64,000 bases of DNA, taken from Hydrogenovibrio marinus (GTDB taxonomy: Bacteria > Pseudomonadota > Gammaproteobacteria > Thiomicrospirales > Thiomicrospiraceae). Of the stretch, positions 46,902 through 54,514 are shown piece by piece; the first letter of the stretch is position 1, and the number at the start of each line of letters is the position of its first letter. Where the stretch lies: positions 1 to 64,000 of the forward strand of contig NZ_AP020335.1 in the NCBI RefSeq assembly GCF_013340845.1, in the 5' to 3' direction. The notes below the pieces were generated by a model. The model ran no database searches, was not told the DNA's origin, and saw nothing but the letters and a program-made list of their open reading frames with translations. Both the position numbers and the translations under genes were made by a program.

Positions 46902-48077
46902 ATGAACACTCTCAACTCGACAATTGAAACAAACTATGGAAATAAGAACCATTTGATTAGAGAAATTATCTGGGCAGCTCTCGTCGCTATCGGAAGTTTC
47001 TTGGCTTGGCAGGAATTTAATGCCTTGATGGGACTTTACGAAGACGCCATTCTGGTCGGAGCCACTGTCGGTCTGATCATGTTGGGGCGTTTTTGGCCTA
47101 GCATCAGAACCTTGTCTTATTTCATTACCGCTTTAACGCTTTTGGCATTGTGGTCTTACAGCATCCACAATAACCAAATCAGTGCAAACGAGCACGCATT
47201 CTTCCTACGCTTCTTGGTCTCGAGCCAATCGGCATTTATGTGGATGAGCGCTTTGTATGTCATGGCCATGGCAACCTACTTCTTTGCATTGTTCAATAAA
47301 TCTGAATTTACCGGTAAGGTAGCTTCTACCCTAGCTTGGTCGGGTGTTACATTCGGGTTGGTCGGAATGTTGGTTCGCTGGCGTGAATCTTACTTGATCA
47401 ACCCTGATTATGGCCACATCCCGGTCAGTAGTTTGTATGAAGTATTCATCCTGTTTACAGTCATCACGACCCTACTGTATCTTTACTACGAGCAAAAATT
47501 GAAAACCCGTGCCATGGGTGGTTTCGTTATGTTGGTAGTGAGTGCTGCTGTTGCCTTTATCCTTTGGTATACCTTTGATCGTCATGCTTATGTTATCCAA
47601 CCTCTAGTACCTGCTCTGAAAAGTTACTGGATGAAGATACACGTTCCTGCTAACTTCATTGGCTACGGAAGTTTCTCTATTGCAGCAATGGTCGGTTTCG
47701 CCTATTTATTGACAGATTCTGCCGTTAAGAAAAACCCTAACAGCGAATTCGCAGCCAGAATGCCAGCATTGGAAAAAATGGATGACTTAATGTACAAAGC
47801 CATCTCTCTTGGTTTCGGCTTCTTCACCATTGCAACTATCCTAGGGGCACTATGGGCTGCTGAAGCTTGGGGGGGTTACTGGTCTTGGGATCCTAAAGAA
47901 ACCTGGGCATTGATTGTTTGGTTGAACTATGCGGCTTGGTTACATATCCGTATGTCTAAAGGCTGGCGTGGACGTCCAATGGCTTATTGGGCATTGATTG
48001 GTCTTTTGGTAACGACTTTCGCTTTCCTTGGTGTGAATATGTTCCTATCAGGACTACATTCATACGGTGAACTTTAA
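46902..48077 (+). CDS. ccsA: Cytochrome c biogenesis protein CcsA/ResC
   Basis: The haem-handling partner of ResB. A 391-residue integral membrane protein with about eight TM helices and the WWD-type motif WGGYWSWDPKETWALIVWL (about 323-341), which binds haem at the periplasmic face. Conserved external His residues are candidates in KIHVPANFIGYGSF and in the AAWLHIR segment. Start two bases after resB; a DsbA-like gene follows 22 bp later, completing a cytochrome c maturation operon (haem attachment plus thiol chemistry). Confidence 0.93.
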   Translation: MNTLNSTIETNYGNKNHLIREIIWAALVAIGSFLAWQEFNALMGLYEDAILVGATVGLIMLGRFWPSIRTLSYFITALTLLALWSYSIHNNQISANEHAFFLRFLVSSQSAFMWMSALYVMAMATYFFALFNKSEFTGKVASTLAWSGVTFGLVGMLVRWRESYLINPDYGHIPVSSLYEVFILFTVITTLLYLYYEQKLKTRAMGGFVMLVVSAAVAFILWYTFDRHAYVIQPLVPALKSYWMKIHVPANFIGYGSFSIAAMVGFAYLLTDSAVKKNPNSEFAARMPALEKMDDLMYKAISLGFGFFTIATILGALWAAEAWGGYWSWDPKETWALIVWLNYAAWLHIRMSKGWRGRPMAYWALIGLLVTTFAFLGVNMFLSGLHSYGEL

Positions 48078-48099
48078 TATTTAATAGATCAATAACACT

Positions 48100-48729
48100 A
48101 TGCTAAGAAGAGATTTTTTAACTACTCTATTCGGTGCCTCTACACTGGGACTGAGTTCCCAGGCGTGGAGCGCTCAACCATCAAAATTTTTGGAAGGCAT
48201 CAACTACCAGAAACTGCCTAAACCCATTTCTATCGAGCCTTATAAGAAAAAAGTCGTCGAAGTCTTCTTCTATGGCTGCCCGCACTGTTATCACCTTGAA
48301 CCAAGTTTAAATCAATGGTTAAAAACCAAGCCTAAAAACGTTCATTTCGAACGCATGCCTGCGGTTTTGGATAATCCAAACTGGGTGTTTATGGCGCGTG
48401 TTTTTTATACGGCTAAGGCATTGGGAATCTTAAATAAGTTTCACGAAGCCTATTTTGATGCCATTCAACGTGACGGAAAACGTATTTTCGATATTGAAAC
48501 CCTTGCCAATTACTGCGAGCAATTCGGTGTAAAACACAGCGATTATGTTCAGATGTTCAAGAGTTTTAAAGTCGATCAAATGGTTCAAAAAGCCAGAATT
48601 CTAACCAAAGAATATGGTGTCGACGGTGTACCGGCGGTTATCGTCAATGGTAAATACCACACTGATGTTCCAATGGCAGAAGGTAAACCACAACTTTGGC
48701 AATTGGTTAACGAACTTACCCATAAATAA
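48100..48729 (+). CDS. DsbA-family thiol:disulfide oxidoreductase
   Basis: A 209-residue periplasmic thioredoxin-fold protein. The active site is CPHC (Cys60-Cys63) in VFFYGCPHCYHLEP, the same dipeptide as DsbA. The cis-Pro loop is DGVPAVIVNGKY. The signal peptide starts MLRRDFLTTLFGAS and might be Tat- or SRP-routed because of RRDFL. Being third in the resB-ccsA operon, it may oxidise or isomerise apocytochrome CxxCH thiols, or act generally. Confidence 0.88.
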   Translation: MLRRDFLTTLFGASTLGLSSQAWSAQPSKFLEGINYQKLPKPISIEPYKKKVVEVFFYGCPHCYHLEPSLNQWLKTKPKNVHFERMPAVLDNPNWVFMARVFYTAKALGILNKFHEAYFDAIQRDGKRIFDIETLANYCEQFGVKHSDYVQMFKSFKVDQMVQKARILTKEYGVDGVPAVIVNGKYHTDVPMAEGKPQLWQLVNELTHK

Positions 48730-48755
48730 TATTCAAAACAATTTTCTTTTTTGAG

Positions 48756-48777
48756 AACGGCGCTTGCGCCGTTTTTT
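48756..48777 (+). terminator. Rho-independent terminator of the resB-ccsA-dsbA operon
   Basis: AACGGCGC-TT-GCGCCGTT with T-run to 48777. Confidence 0.93.
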
Positions 48778-48817
48778 ATCGCCTTTTAAATCCATTGGTT
48801 TATAATCAAAAATAATG

Positions 48818-48835
48818 AAAATCTGCCAGGTTGGG
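48818..48835 (+). repeat. 18-bp dispersed repeat, copy 8
   Basis: An exact copy, AAAATCTGCCAGGTTGGG on the plus strand. It lies 32 bp before the acetolactate synthase-like start and 11 bp after a TATAAT at 48801-48806, so it may be in the 5' leader. Confidence 0.9.
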
Positions 48836-48867
48836 TAGAAGCTAACTATGGATAAAAAGGACTCCTA

Positions 48868-50511
48868 ATGAAAGCATCACAACTCTTTGTTCAATGTCTG
48901 GAAAATGAAGGCGTCGAATATATCTTCGGCATTCCAGGCGAAGAAAACATGGAGATTATGGATGCTTTGGTTGATTCTAAAATCAAATTCATCACCTGCC
49001 GCCATGAACAAGGCGCTGCCTTTATGGCAGATGTTTATGGTCGTTTGACCGGGAAGGCAGGAGTTTGTCTTTCTACACTTGGTCCAGGCGCCACCAACTT
49101 AGTCACAGGGGTTGCCGACGCCAATATGGATAACTCCCCTGTTGTTGCCATCGCCGGACAAGCCGCCACTACCCGCATGCATAAAGAATCTCACCAAGTT
49201 TTGGATTTGGTGAGTATGTTTAAACCCATTTCCAAATATGCCATTCAAATTCTTGAACCGGAAACCATTCCTGAAGTCATGCGAAAAGCTTTTAAATTGG
49301 CTCAGGCCGAAAAACCCGGCGCTTCGTTTATAGATTTTCCGGAAAACATCAGTGAAATGGAAATTGAAGAAACCCCTTTACCGGTTGTTCATTCAAAACT
49401 GACTTTGGCTGATTCTGAGTTGATTGCAGAAGCCTCAAATATCATCCAAACCGCAAAAAAACCTTTGATTTTGGTTGGAAATGGGGCAGTAAGAGCTAAA
49501 GCATCAGAAAGCCTATATGCTTTTTCAACTCACTACAATATCCCAATCATCAACACCTTTATGGCAAAAGGGGTGGTTCCACATTATAAAAACCCACTTT
49601 CTATGGGAACCGCCGGATTACAAAAAGGTGATTACAACAACGGCGGTTTTGCCGAAGCAGACTTGGTAATTTGTGTAGGATTCGATATGGTCGAATACCA
49701 CCCTCACCTATGGAATCCAAACCGCAAACATAAGATTATTCATATCGACACCCGTTCCGCAGAAGTTGATTACAGTTATATCCCTCATGTCGAATTGGTT
49801 GGTAATATCGCATTTAATTTAGATGCTTTAAGACAAGCTTTACCTGAGCAACCGAAAACGCCAATTCAATTCCCACTAAGGCAATCTTTATTTGATGAAA
49901 TGGAGCGTGTTTCACAAAGCCAAGATTGGCCAATGAAGCCGCAAAAAATCATTTGGGATCTCAGAACTGCGATGGGTAAAAAAGATATCGCTATCAGTGA
50001 TGTCGGTGCTCACAAAATGTGGATGGCGCGTATGTTCCGTTGCGAGTTGCCAAACACCTGTATTATTTCAAATGGTTTTGCCAGTATGGGCATTGCCGTT
50101 CCTGGAGCCATCGGCGCAAAACTCGCCTTTTCAGATAGAGCGGTTGTCGCTGTAACAGGTGATGCAGGTTTTATGATGAACTCTCAAGAAATCGAAACTG
50201 CATTACGTAGTGAAACGCCTTTTGTCATATTGATTTGGAATGACAACCAGTACGGGTTAATTAATTGGAAACAGAAGCGCCGTTATGGCCGCCCTGCTTA
50301 CATAGATTTCAAAAACCCTGACTTCGTTAAGTATGCTGAAGCTTTTGGCGCTACAGGTATCAGAATTAACGCTGCCGACGAATTACTGCCTGCATTGAAA
50401 ACCGCTTTAGCTTCGAATACAGTCACCATTATCGATTGCCCTGTCGATTACTCTGAAAATGACCGTCTAACCGAGCTATTGGGAAGCGTTATCTCTGAAA
50501 TTGAAAATTAA
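48868..50511 (+). CDS. Acetolactate synthase-like ThDP enzyme
   Basis: A 547-residue thiamine diphosphate enzyme of the AlsS/IlvB type. Catalytic Glu lies in CRHEQGAAFMADVYGR (about residue 48). The ThDP-Mg motif is GDAGFMMNSQEIETAL ending WNDNQYG (about 430-460). It condenses two pyruvates to 2-acetolactate if the assignment is right. No ilvN-type regulatory subunit, ilvC or acetolactate decarboxylase is nearby, and the 114-residue protein downstream is unknown. AAGGA precedes the ATG. Other ThDP activities cannot be excluded. Confidence 0.83.
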   Translation: MKASQLFVQCLENEGVEYIFGIPGEENMEIMDALVDSKIKFITCRHEQGAAFMADVYGRLTGKAGVCLSTLGPGATNLVTGVADANMDNSPVVAIAGQAATTRMHKESHQVLDLVSMFKPISKYAIQILEPETIPEVMRKAFKLAQAEKPGASFIDFPENISEMEIEETPLPVVHSKLTLADSELIAEASNIIQTAKKPLILVGNGAVRAKASESLYAFSTHYNIPIINTFMAKGVVPHYKNPLSMGTAGLQKGDYNNGGFAEADLVICVGFDMVEYHPHLWNPNRKHKIIHIDTRSAEVDYSYIPHVELVGNIAFNLDALRQALPEQPKTPIQFPLRQSLFDEMERVSQSQDWPMKPQKIIWDLRTAMGKKDIAISDVGAHKMWMARMFRCELPNTCIISNGFASMGIAVPGAIGAKLAFSDRAVVAVTGDAGFMMNSQEIETALRSETPFVILIWNDNQYGLINWKQKRRYGRPAYIDFKNPDFVKYAEAFGATGIRINAADELLPALKTALASNTVTIIDCPVDYSENDRLTELLGSVISEIEN

Positions 50512-50527
50512 AAAATAGGATGATTCC

Positions 50528-50872
50528 ATGATCTACGTTAAGAGAGATGAAAAAAATCAAATTATTGATATCTGCTTTGATCAAAAAGCAGATTATGAGA
50601 AATCATCCATTTTCAATGAAGACGTTAAAAACTTTATCCAAAAAACAGACAATCAAGAAAACGTCAAACGAATCATGTATGACCTGGATTTAGATATGGT
50701 TCGTATCACCGAAGACGTTATTGATGTATTGATCAAAAAAGAAATACTACTATTTACGGATTTCCCAGAAGCCGTTCAAAACAAACTGCTCTTCAAACGT
50801 TTCTTAAGACAAGCTTTAAGCCAAAATGGGCCAAATTATTCAGAAGAAGAAGAATCCATCCAGTTTAACTAA
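50528..50872 (+). CDS. Conserved small protein of unknown function
   Basis: A 114-residue acidic, cytosolic, mostly helical protein that starts MIYVKRDEKNQIIDICF. From memory, similar short proteins in gammaproteobacteria sometimes carry the misleading label tryptophan synthase beta-like; I see no such domain. It follows the acetolactate synthase-like gene by 16 bp (AGGATGATTCC leader) and is probably in the same transcript. Its last four bases overlap the convergent nitroreductase gene. Confidence 0.65.
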   Translation: MIYVKRDEKNQIIDICFDQKADYEKSSIFNEDVKNFIQKTDNQENVKRIMYDLDLDMVRITEDVIDVLIKKEILLFTDFPEAVQNKLLFKRFLRQALSQNGPNYSEEEESIQFN

Positions 50873-51435
50873 TCATAATGCCTAATCACTTCAGAAATTG
50901 CTTTTCGTTGAGATTCTCCTACAGCTAACGGATATCCCATATATAAAGCTGCTATCAACTCATGATTTTCACTATCTAACTCTAAAATTGAAAAGGTTTC
51001 AGCATCTTTAAGAATCGGTCCTGAGCTCCATTGCACACCGATTCCTTGTTCCCAAGCAGACAGTTGAAAATTTTGTATTGCACAACTACAGGCAGCATAG
51101 TCCTCTTTACAAATCACTGGATCTTTAGATAAATTTTGAACCACTAAAACCAACTGAGGAATCGCTAAAAATTTCTTAATCGAATTTTCAAAAGACAAAC
51201 GATAACCCTCAGACCCTTCTTCATGATTTTTCGATGCACGATTACTTGCATAAATCTTAGCTAAACGATCTTGGGTTTGACGACCTATAATCAAGAACTG
51301 CCAAGGTTCCGTTAGTTTATGATTTGGGGCATGAACAGCTGCTTCAATAAAAGATTCAATCAAATTCAATGAAATAGGTTTATCTTCAAATTGATAAACC
51401 GTACGGCGATTTTTTATCAATTGGGCTAATGACAT
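50869..51435 (-). CDS. Nitroreductase-family flavoprotein
   Basis: A 188-residue FMN-dependent oxidoreductase: RRTVYQFEDKPI (FMN phosphate contact, about 10-21), AAVHAPNHKLTEPWQFLII, then AACSCAIQNFQLSAWEQGIGVQWSSGP and the C-terminal ALYMGYP. YdjA-like in size. It reduces nitroaromatics or quinones with NAD(P)H; the native substrate is unknown. It is divergent from the OxyR-like gene across an AT-rich gap. Confidence 0.9.
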   Translation of the reverse strand: MSLAQLIKNRRTVYQFEDKPISLNLIESFIEAAVHAPNHKLTEPWQFLIIGRQTQDRLAKIYASNRASKNHEEGSEGYRLSFENSIKKFLAIPQLVLVVQNLSKDPVICKEDYAACSCAIQNFQLSAWEQGIGVQWSSGPILKDAETFSILELDSENHELIAALYMGYPLAVGESQRKAISEVIRHYD

Positions 51436-51514
51436 AGTGATAACTGTAATAATTTAATTTTAACTATTATAAACGGGTTAATAATATAATCCTTAAAAAC
51501 CCTGATAGTGAAAA

Positions 51515-51682
51515 ACCTCTGTAAAACCTGTTACAACCTGTGAATAAAATTTGAATAACTGAAAGCCACAAAATTTATCCACAAATAAATCACATCTCAT
51601 CAAAGGGCTATCATTAAATTTAAACAGGAAATATCCACATTATAAATCGTTGAAAACAATCTGATTTATAGAGTTATGCACC
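51515..51682. other. AT-rich DnaA-box cluster with phased repeats
   Basis: Inside the 313-bp gap 51436-51748 there are four DnaA-box-like 9-mers: TTATTCACA on the minus strand (51539-51547), a perfect TTATCCACA (51575-51583), ATATCCACA (51631-51639, one mismatch) and TTATGCACC (51674-51682, one mismatch). Three ACCT(C/G)T-type repeats start at 51515, 51526 and 51536, spaced 11 and 10 bp, that is about one helical turn. An A-rich then TATATA-rich stretch follows at 51700-51748. This has the composition of a replication origin or a DnaA-titration locus. No protein frame is supported. Confidence 0.5.
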
Positions 51683-51748
51683 AAATAAAGCTTCACTAAT
51701 AACAACAAAAAAAGAAAAAAAGAATATATATATCTTTCTTTAAATAAT

Positions 51749-52663
51749 ATGACATTAACTGAACTTAAATATTGCGTTGAATTAGCCAAAACCAGACATT
51801 TTAGAAAAGCGTCTGAAAACTGCTATGTCAGCCAACCAACACTAAGCGTTGCTATCAAAAAGTTAGAAGATGAATTGAATGTCACACTTTTTGAAAGAAG
51901 AAAAAATGACGTTATACTGACACCAATTGGTAAACAAGTTATTGAAATTGCTGAAAATATATTGAAGCAGTCGCAAATGATTCAACAGATTGCAAAAGAT
52001 GAGTTTTCTGAAGTTTCTGAAGTAAATATTGGTGCTATCTATACCATTGGCCCTTATTTATTGCCAAGTGTTATCAAACAACTTAACCAAAATGCACCGC
52101 AGGTTCGTTTGACAGTTGAAGAAAATTACACCCATGAATTAGCGAAAAAACTGCAATCAGGAGAATTGGACATTATTTTGGTTGCCGAACCTTTCGATGA
52201 CAAAAATATTGAAAAAATAACCCTCTATGAAGAACCATTTGTTGCAGCTTTACCAGTGCATCACAAAATGGCTGTAGAGCCAGAAATCAATTTGAATAAA
52301 ATTGAAGAAGATGTGGTGTTTTTATTGGGTGCCGGACATTGCTTTAGAGATCAGGTTCTTGAAGCCTATCCCAATTTGAATCACTCCGGTTATCAAAGTC
52401 ATCCATTACAAAAAACGCTAGAAGGTAGTTCACTTGAAACCATCCGTTATATGGTCGCTTCCGGAGCGGGATTGACAATTTTGCCTTGTACTGCTGTTCA
52501 AGAAAACAGTAATGAATTATTGGTTTATAAGCCACTTACTGCCCCTATTCCAAAAAGAACGGTTATCATGGCTTGGCGAAAAAGTTTTCCAAGAACGAAA
52601 TTACTCAAACTCTTCCAAGAATTGTTATTGTCAATTCAGCTGCCATGTACGACTAAAAATTGA
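51749..52663 (+). CDS. oxyR: OxyR-like LysR-family regulator
   Basis: A 304-residue LysR protein: winged HTH (ELKYCVELAKTRHFRKASENCYVSQPTLSVAIKKLED, spanning about 5-40) and an effector domain. IGAIYTIGPYLLPSVI and the loop GAGHCFRDQVLEAYP match OxyR, with the peroxidatic cysteine kept as Cys198. The position of the resolving cysteine (nine residues on) is Tyr207, so the usual intramolecular disulfide cannot form in the same way. It is divergent from the nitroreductase gene, and mlaA starts six bases after the stop. It may regulate either neighbour. Confidence 0.82.
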   Translation: MTLTELKYCVELAKTRHFRKASENCYVSQPTLSVAIKKLEDELNVTLFERRKNDVILTPIGKQVIEIAENILKQSQMIQQIAKDEFSEVSEVNIGAIYTIGPYLLPSVIKQLNQNAPQVRLTVEENYTHELAKKLQSGELDIILVAEPFDDKNIEKITLYEEPFVAALPVHHKMAVEPEINLNKIEEDVVFLLGAGHCFRDQVLEAYPNLNHSGYQSHPLQKTLEGSSLETIRYMVASGAGLTILPCTAVQENSNELLVYKPLTAPIPKRTVIMAWRKSFPRTKLLKLFQELLLSIQLPCTTKN

Positions 52664-52668
52664 TATTT

Positions 52669-53391
52669 ATGAAGACATTATTCTTAAGTTTATTACTGTT
52701 ATTTTCGGTATCGGCTTTTGCCGATCCTGGTTCACCGATGAATGACAAAGATCCTTATGAATCTTATAACCGTGCAGTATTTGCTTTTAACATGGGATTT
52801 AATGATGCTGTCGGTATGCCGGTTGCGAATGCCTATCAGAATTATGTCCCTTCTCCAGCACGAAAGGGCATCAGTAACTTTTTTCAAAATCTGAAAGAAC
52901 CATTAAATGTGGTTAATGCTTTATTCCAGGGTAAACCAAAAGAAGCACTCAGCAGTTTTATGAGATTCAGTATTAACAGTACTTTGGGGCTTGCCGGATT
53001 ATTGGATATTGCAACTCCTGCCAAATTGAAATATCAACAAGAAGATTTAGGTCAAACCCTCTATAAATGGGGATTTTGGGACAAATCTTCTTTTATTATG
53101 ATGCCAATTTTAGGTCCATATACCACGCGTGAATTGGTGGGGGGATCAATAGATTCGGTCTATAACCCAACTTACCCTTATGTCATTCAAACAGATTTAT
53201 CAGGAAGAGCGTTACTGTTTGTTGGTAGTAAGTTTGTTGATTACACCAAGGTAGTGAATTTAACGGGCGAGATGAAAAGCCAGCCGGATCCTTACATCTT
53301 TATGCGCGAATCCTATATGCAGTACCGAATGAATTTGATTTATGATGGAAATCCACCACAACCGAAATTAGATGACTTTGATTTTAATTAA
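52669..53391 (+). CDS. mlaA: Phospholipid-binding MlaA (VacJ) family protein
   Basis: MlaA sits in the outer membrane and passes mislocalised phospholipids to periplasmic MlaC for return transport. The 240 residues show DPYESYNRAVFAFN, FQNLKEPLNVVNALFQGK, INSTLGLAGLLDIA and MMPILGPYTTRE, all MlaA hallmarks. The N-terminal signal peptide (MKTLFLSLLLLFSVSAFADPG) has no lipobox cysteine, whereas E. coli MlaA is a lipoprotein. The start is six bases after the OxyR-like stop. No mlaBCDEF genes are in the window; an RND pump follows. Confidence 0.92.
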   Translation: MKTLFLSLLLLFSVSAFADPGSPMNDKDPYESYNRAVFAFNMGFNDAVGMPVANAYQNYVPSPARKGISNFFQNLKEPLNVVNALFQGKPKEALSSFMRFSINSTLGLAGLLDIATPAKLKYQQEDLGQTLYKWGFWDKSSFIMMPILGPYTTRELVGGSIDSVYNPTYPYVIQTDLSGRALLFVGSKFVDYTKVVNLTGEMKSQPDPYIFMRESYMQYRMNLIYDGNPPQPKLDDFDFN

Positions 53392-53445
53392 ATAAAATCG
53401 TATAAATACGCATAATAAAACAATAAAACCTTCGGAGATGTATTC

Positions 53446-54504
53446 ATGAATTTGCGTTTAATTTTTATTATGCTGACGGTGATTTTTGGTTTAACTGCAT
53501 GTGGTCATCACTCCGAAGAAACGACAAAGGAAATTGTCAGACCTGTCAAATATGTTGAAGTGTCCGCACCAAATAGTGCGGGTTTGCGTGAGTTTCCAGG
53601 AACATTACAAGCCAAGGATCGTGTTGATCTGTCTTTCCAAGTATCTGGAAAGTTAACGAAATTACCCATTAAAGAAGGTCAACATCTTAAGAAAGGTGAA
53701 TTGATCGGTGCTTTAGATCCGCGGGATTTTCAAGCAAAATACGATTCTGCAGTTGCCGGTTTCAAAAATGCCAATGCCAATTATTTGAGAGGCAAAAGGC
53801 TGATTTCCAAAGAATACATTTCTCAATCCGATCTGGATAAACTTCAAGCGCAAAAAGATCAAGCCGATGCCAATGTTCGTTTGGCTAAGAAAGCGTTGGA
53901 TGATACCAAACTGTTGGCGCCCTTCTCGGGAACTGTTGCCAAACAATATGTTAGAAACTTTACCGATATACAGGCCAAACAATCCATTGTCAGTTTGCAA
54001 AACAATGATGATCTGGAAATAGTCATATCCGTTCCAGAACAAATCATTGCGCAAAAGGAAAATGCAGATCATTTAAAAATCAACGCTGTGATTTCGACTA
54101 TTCCCAATAAGAAATTCGCTTTAAAGGTTAATGAGTTCACCACGGAAGCTGATCCTGTTACCCGTACTTATAAAATCACATTGGGAATTATTGATAAGGA
54201 AGGATTCAATCTTTTTCCAGGTATGACTGCTACTGTGGAATTATCCGGTTCAACATTGTCTGGCCCAATACAGTTACCAGTAGATGCTGTATTTGCTGAC
54301 CCTAATGGCAATCATCAACAATTTGTTTGGGTAATCGACAAAGACAAAAAAGTACATAAAGTGCCTGTTGAAGTTGGTGAATTAAGAGGGAGCTCAATCG
54401 AAGTACTCAAAGGGATTTCAGAGAAAGAGAAAATTGTCGTTGCCGGTGTGCATTATCTTACGGAAGGACAACAGGTAAAACTACTTCCACCTCAGCAGCA
54501 GTAA
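53446..54504 (+). CDS. RND efflux periplasmic adaptor (membrane fusion) lipoprotein
   Basis: A 352-residue adaptor with a lipobox GLTACG (lipidated Cys19). The first lipoyl half is FQVSGKLTKLPIKEGQHLKKGELIGALDPRDF (about 60-92, split by the hairpin); the coiled coil spans about 95-150 (DKLQAQKDQADANVRLAKKALDD); the second lipoyl half is TKLLAPFSGTVAKQYV. A beta-barrel and a membrane-proximal domain follow. It bridges the RND pump to an outer-membrane channel, whose gene is not adjacent. Confidence 0.93.
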   Translation: MNLRLIFIMLTVIFGLTACGHHSEETTKEIVRPVKYVEVSAPNSAGLREFPGTLQAKDRVDLSFQVSGKLTKLPIKEGQHLKKGELIGALDPRDFQAKYDSAVAGFKNANANYLRGKRLISKEYISQSDLDKLQAQKDQADANVRLAKKALDDTKLLAPFSGTVAKQYVRNFTDIQAKQSIVSLQNNDDLEIVISVPEQIIAQKENADHLKINAVISTIPNKKFALKVNEFTTEADPVTRTYKITLGIIDKEGFNLFPGMTATVELSGSTLSGPIQLPVDAVFADPNGNHQQFVWVIDKDKKVHKVPVEVGELRGSSIEVLKGISEKEKIVVAGVHYLTEGQQVKLLPPQQQ

Positions 54505-54514
54505 GGTGTCTATT

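Noticed and set aside
50528-50872. Tryptophan synthase beta-like protein
   Set aside because: At 114 residues it has no PLP-binding lysine motif or fold of TrpB. The label is considered a propagated misnomer.
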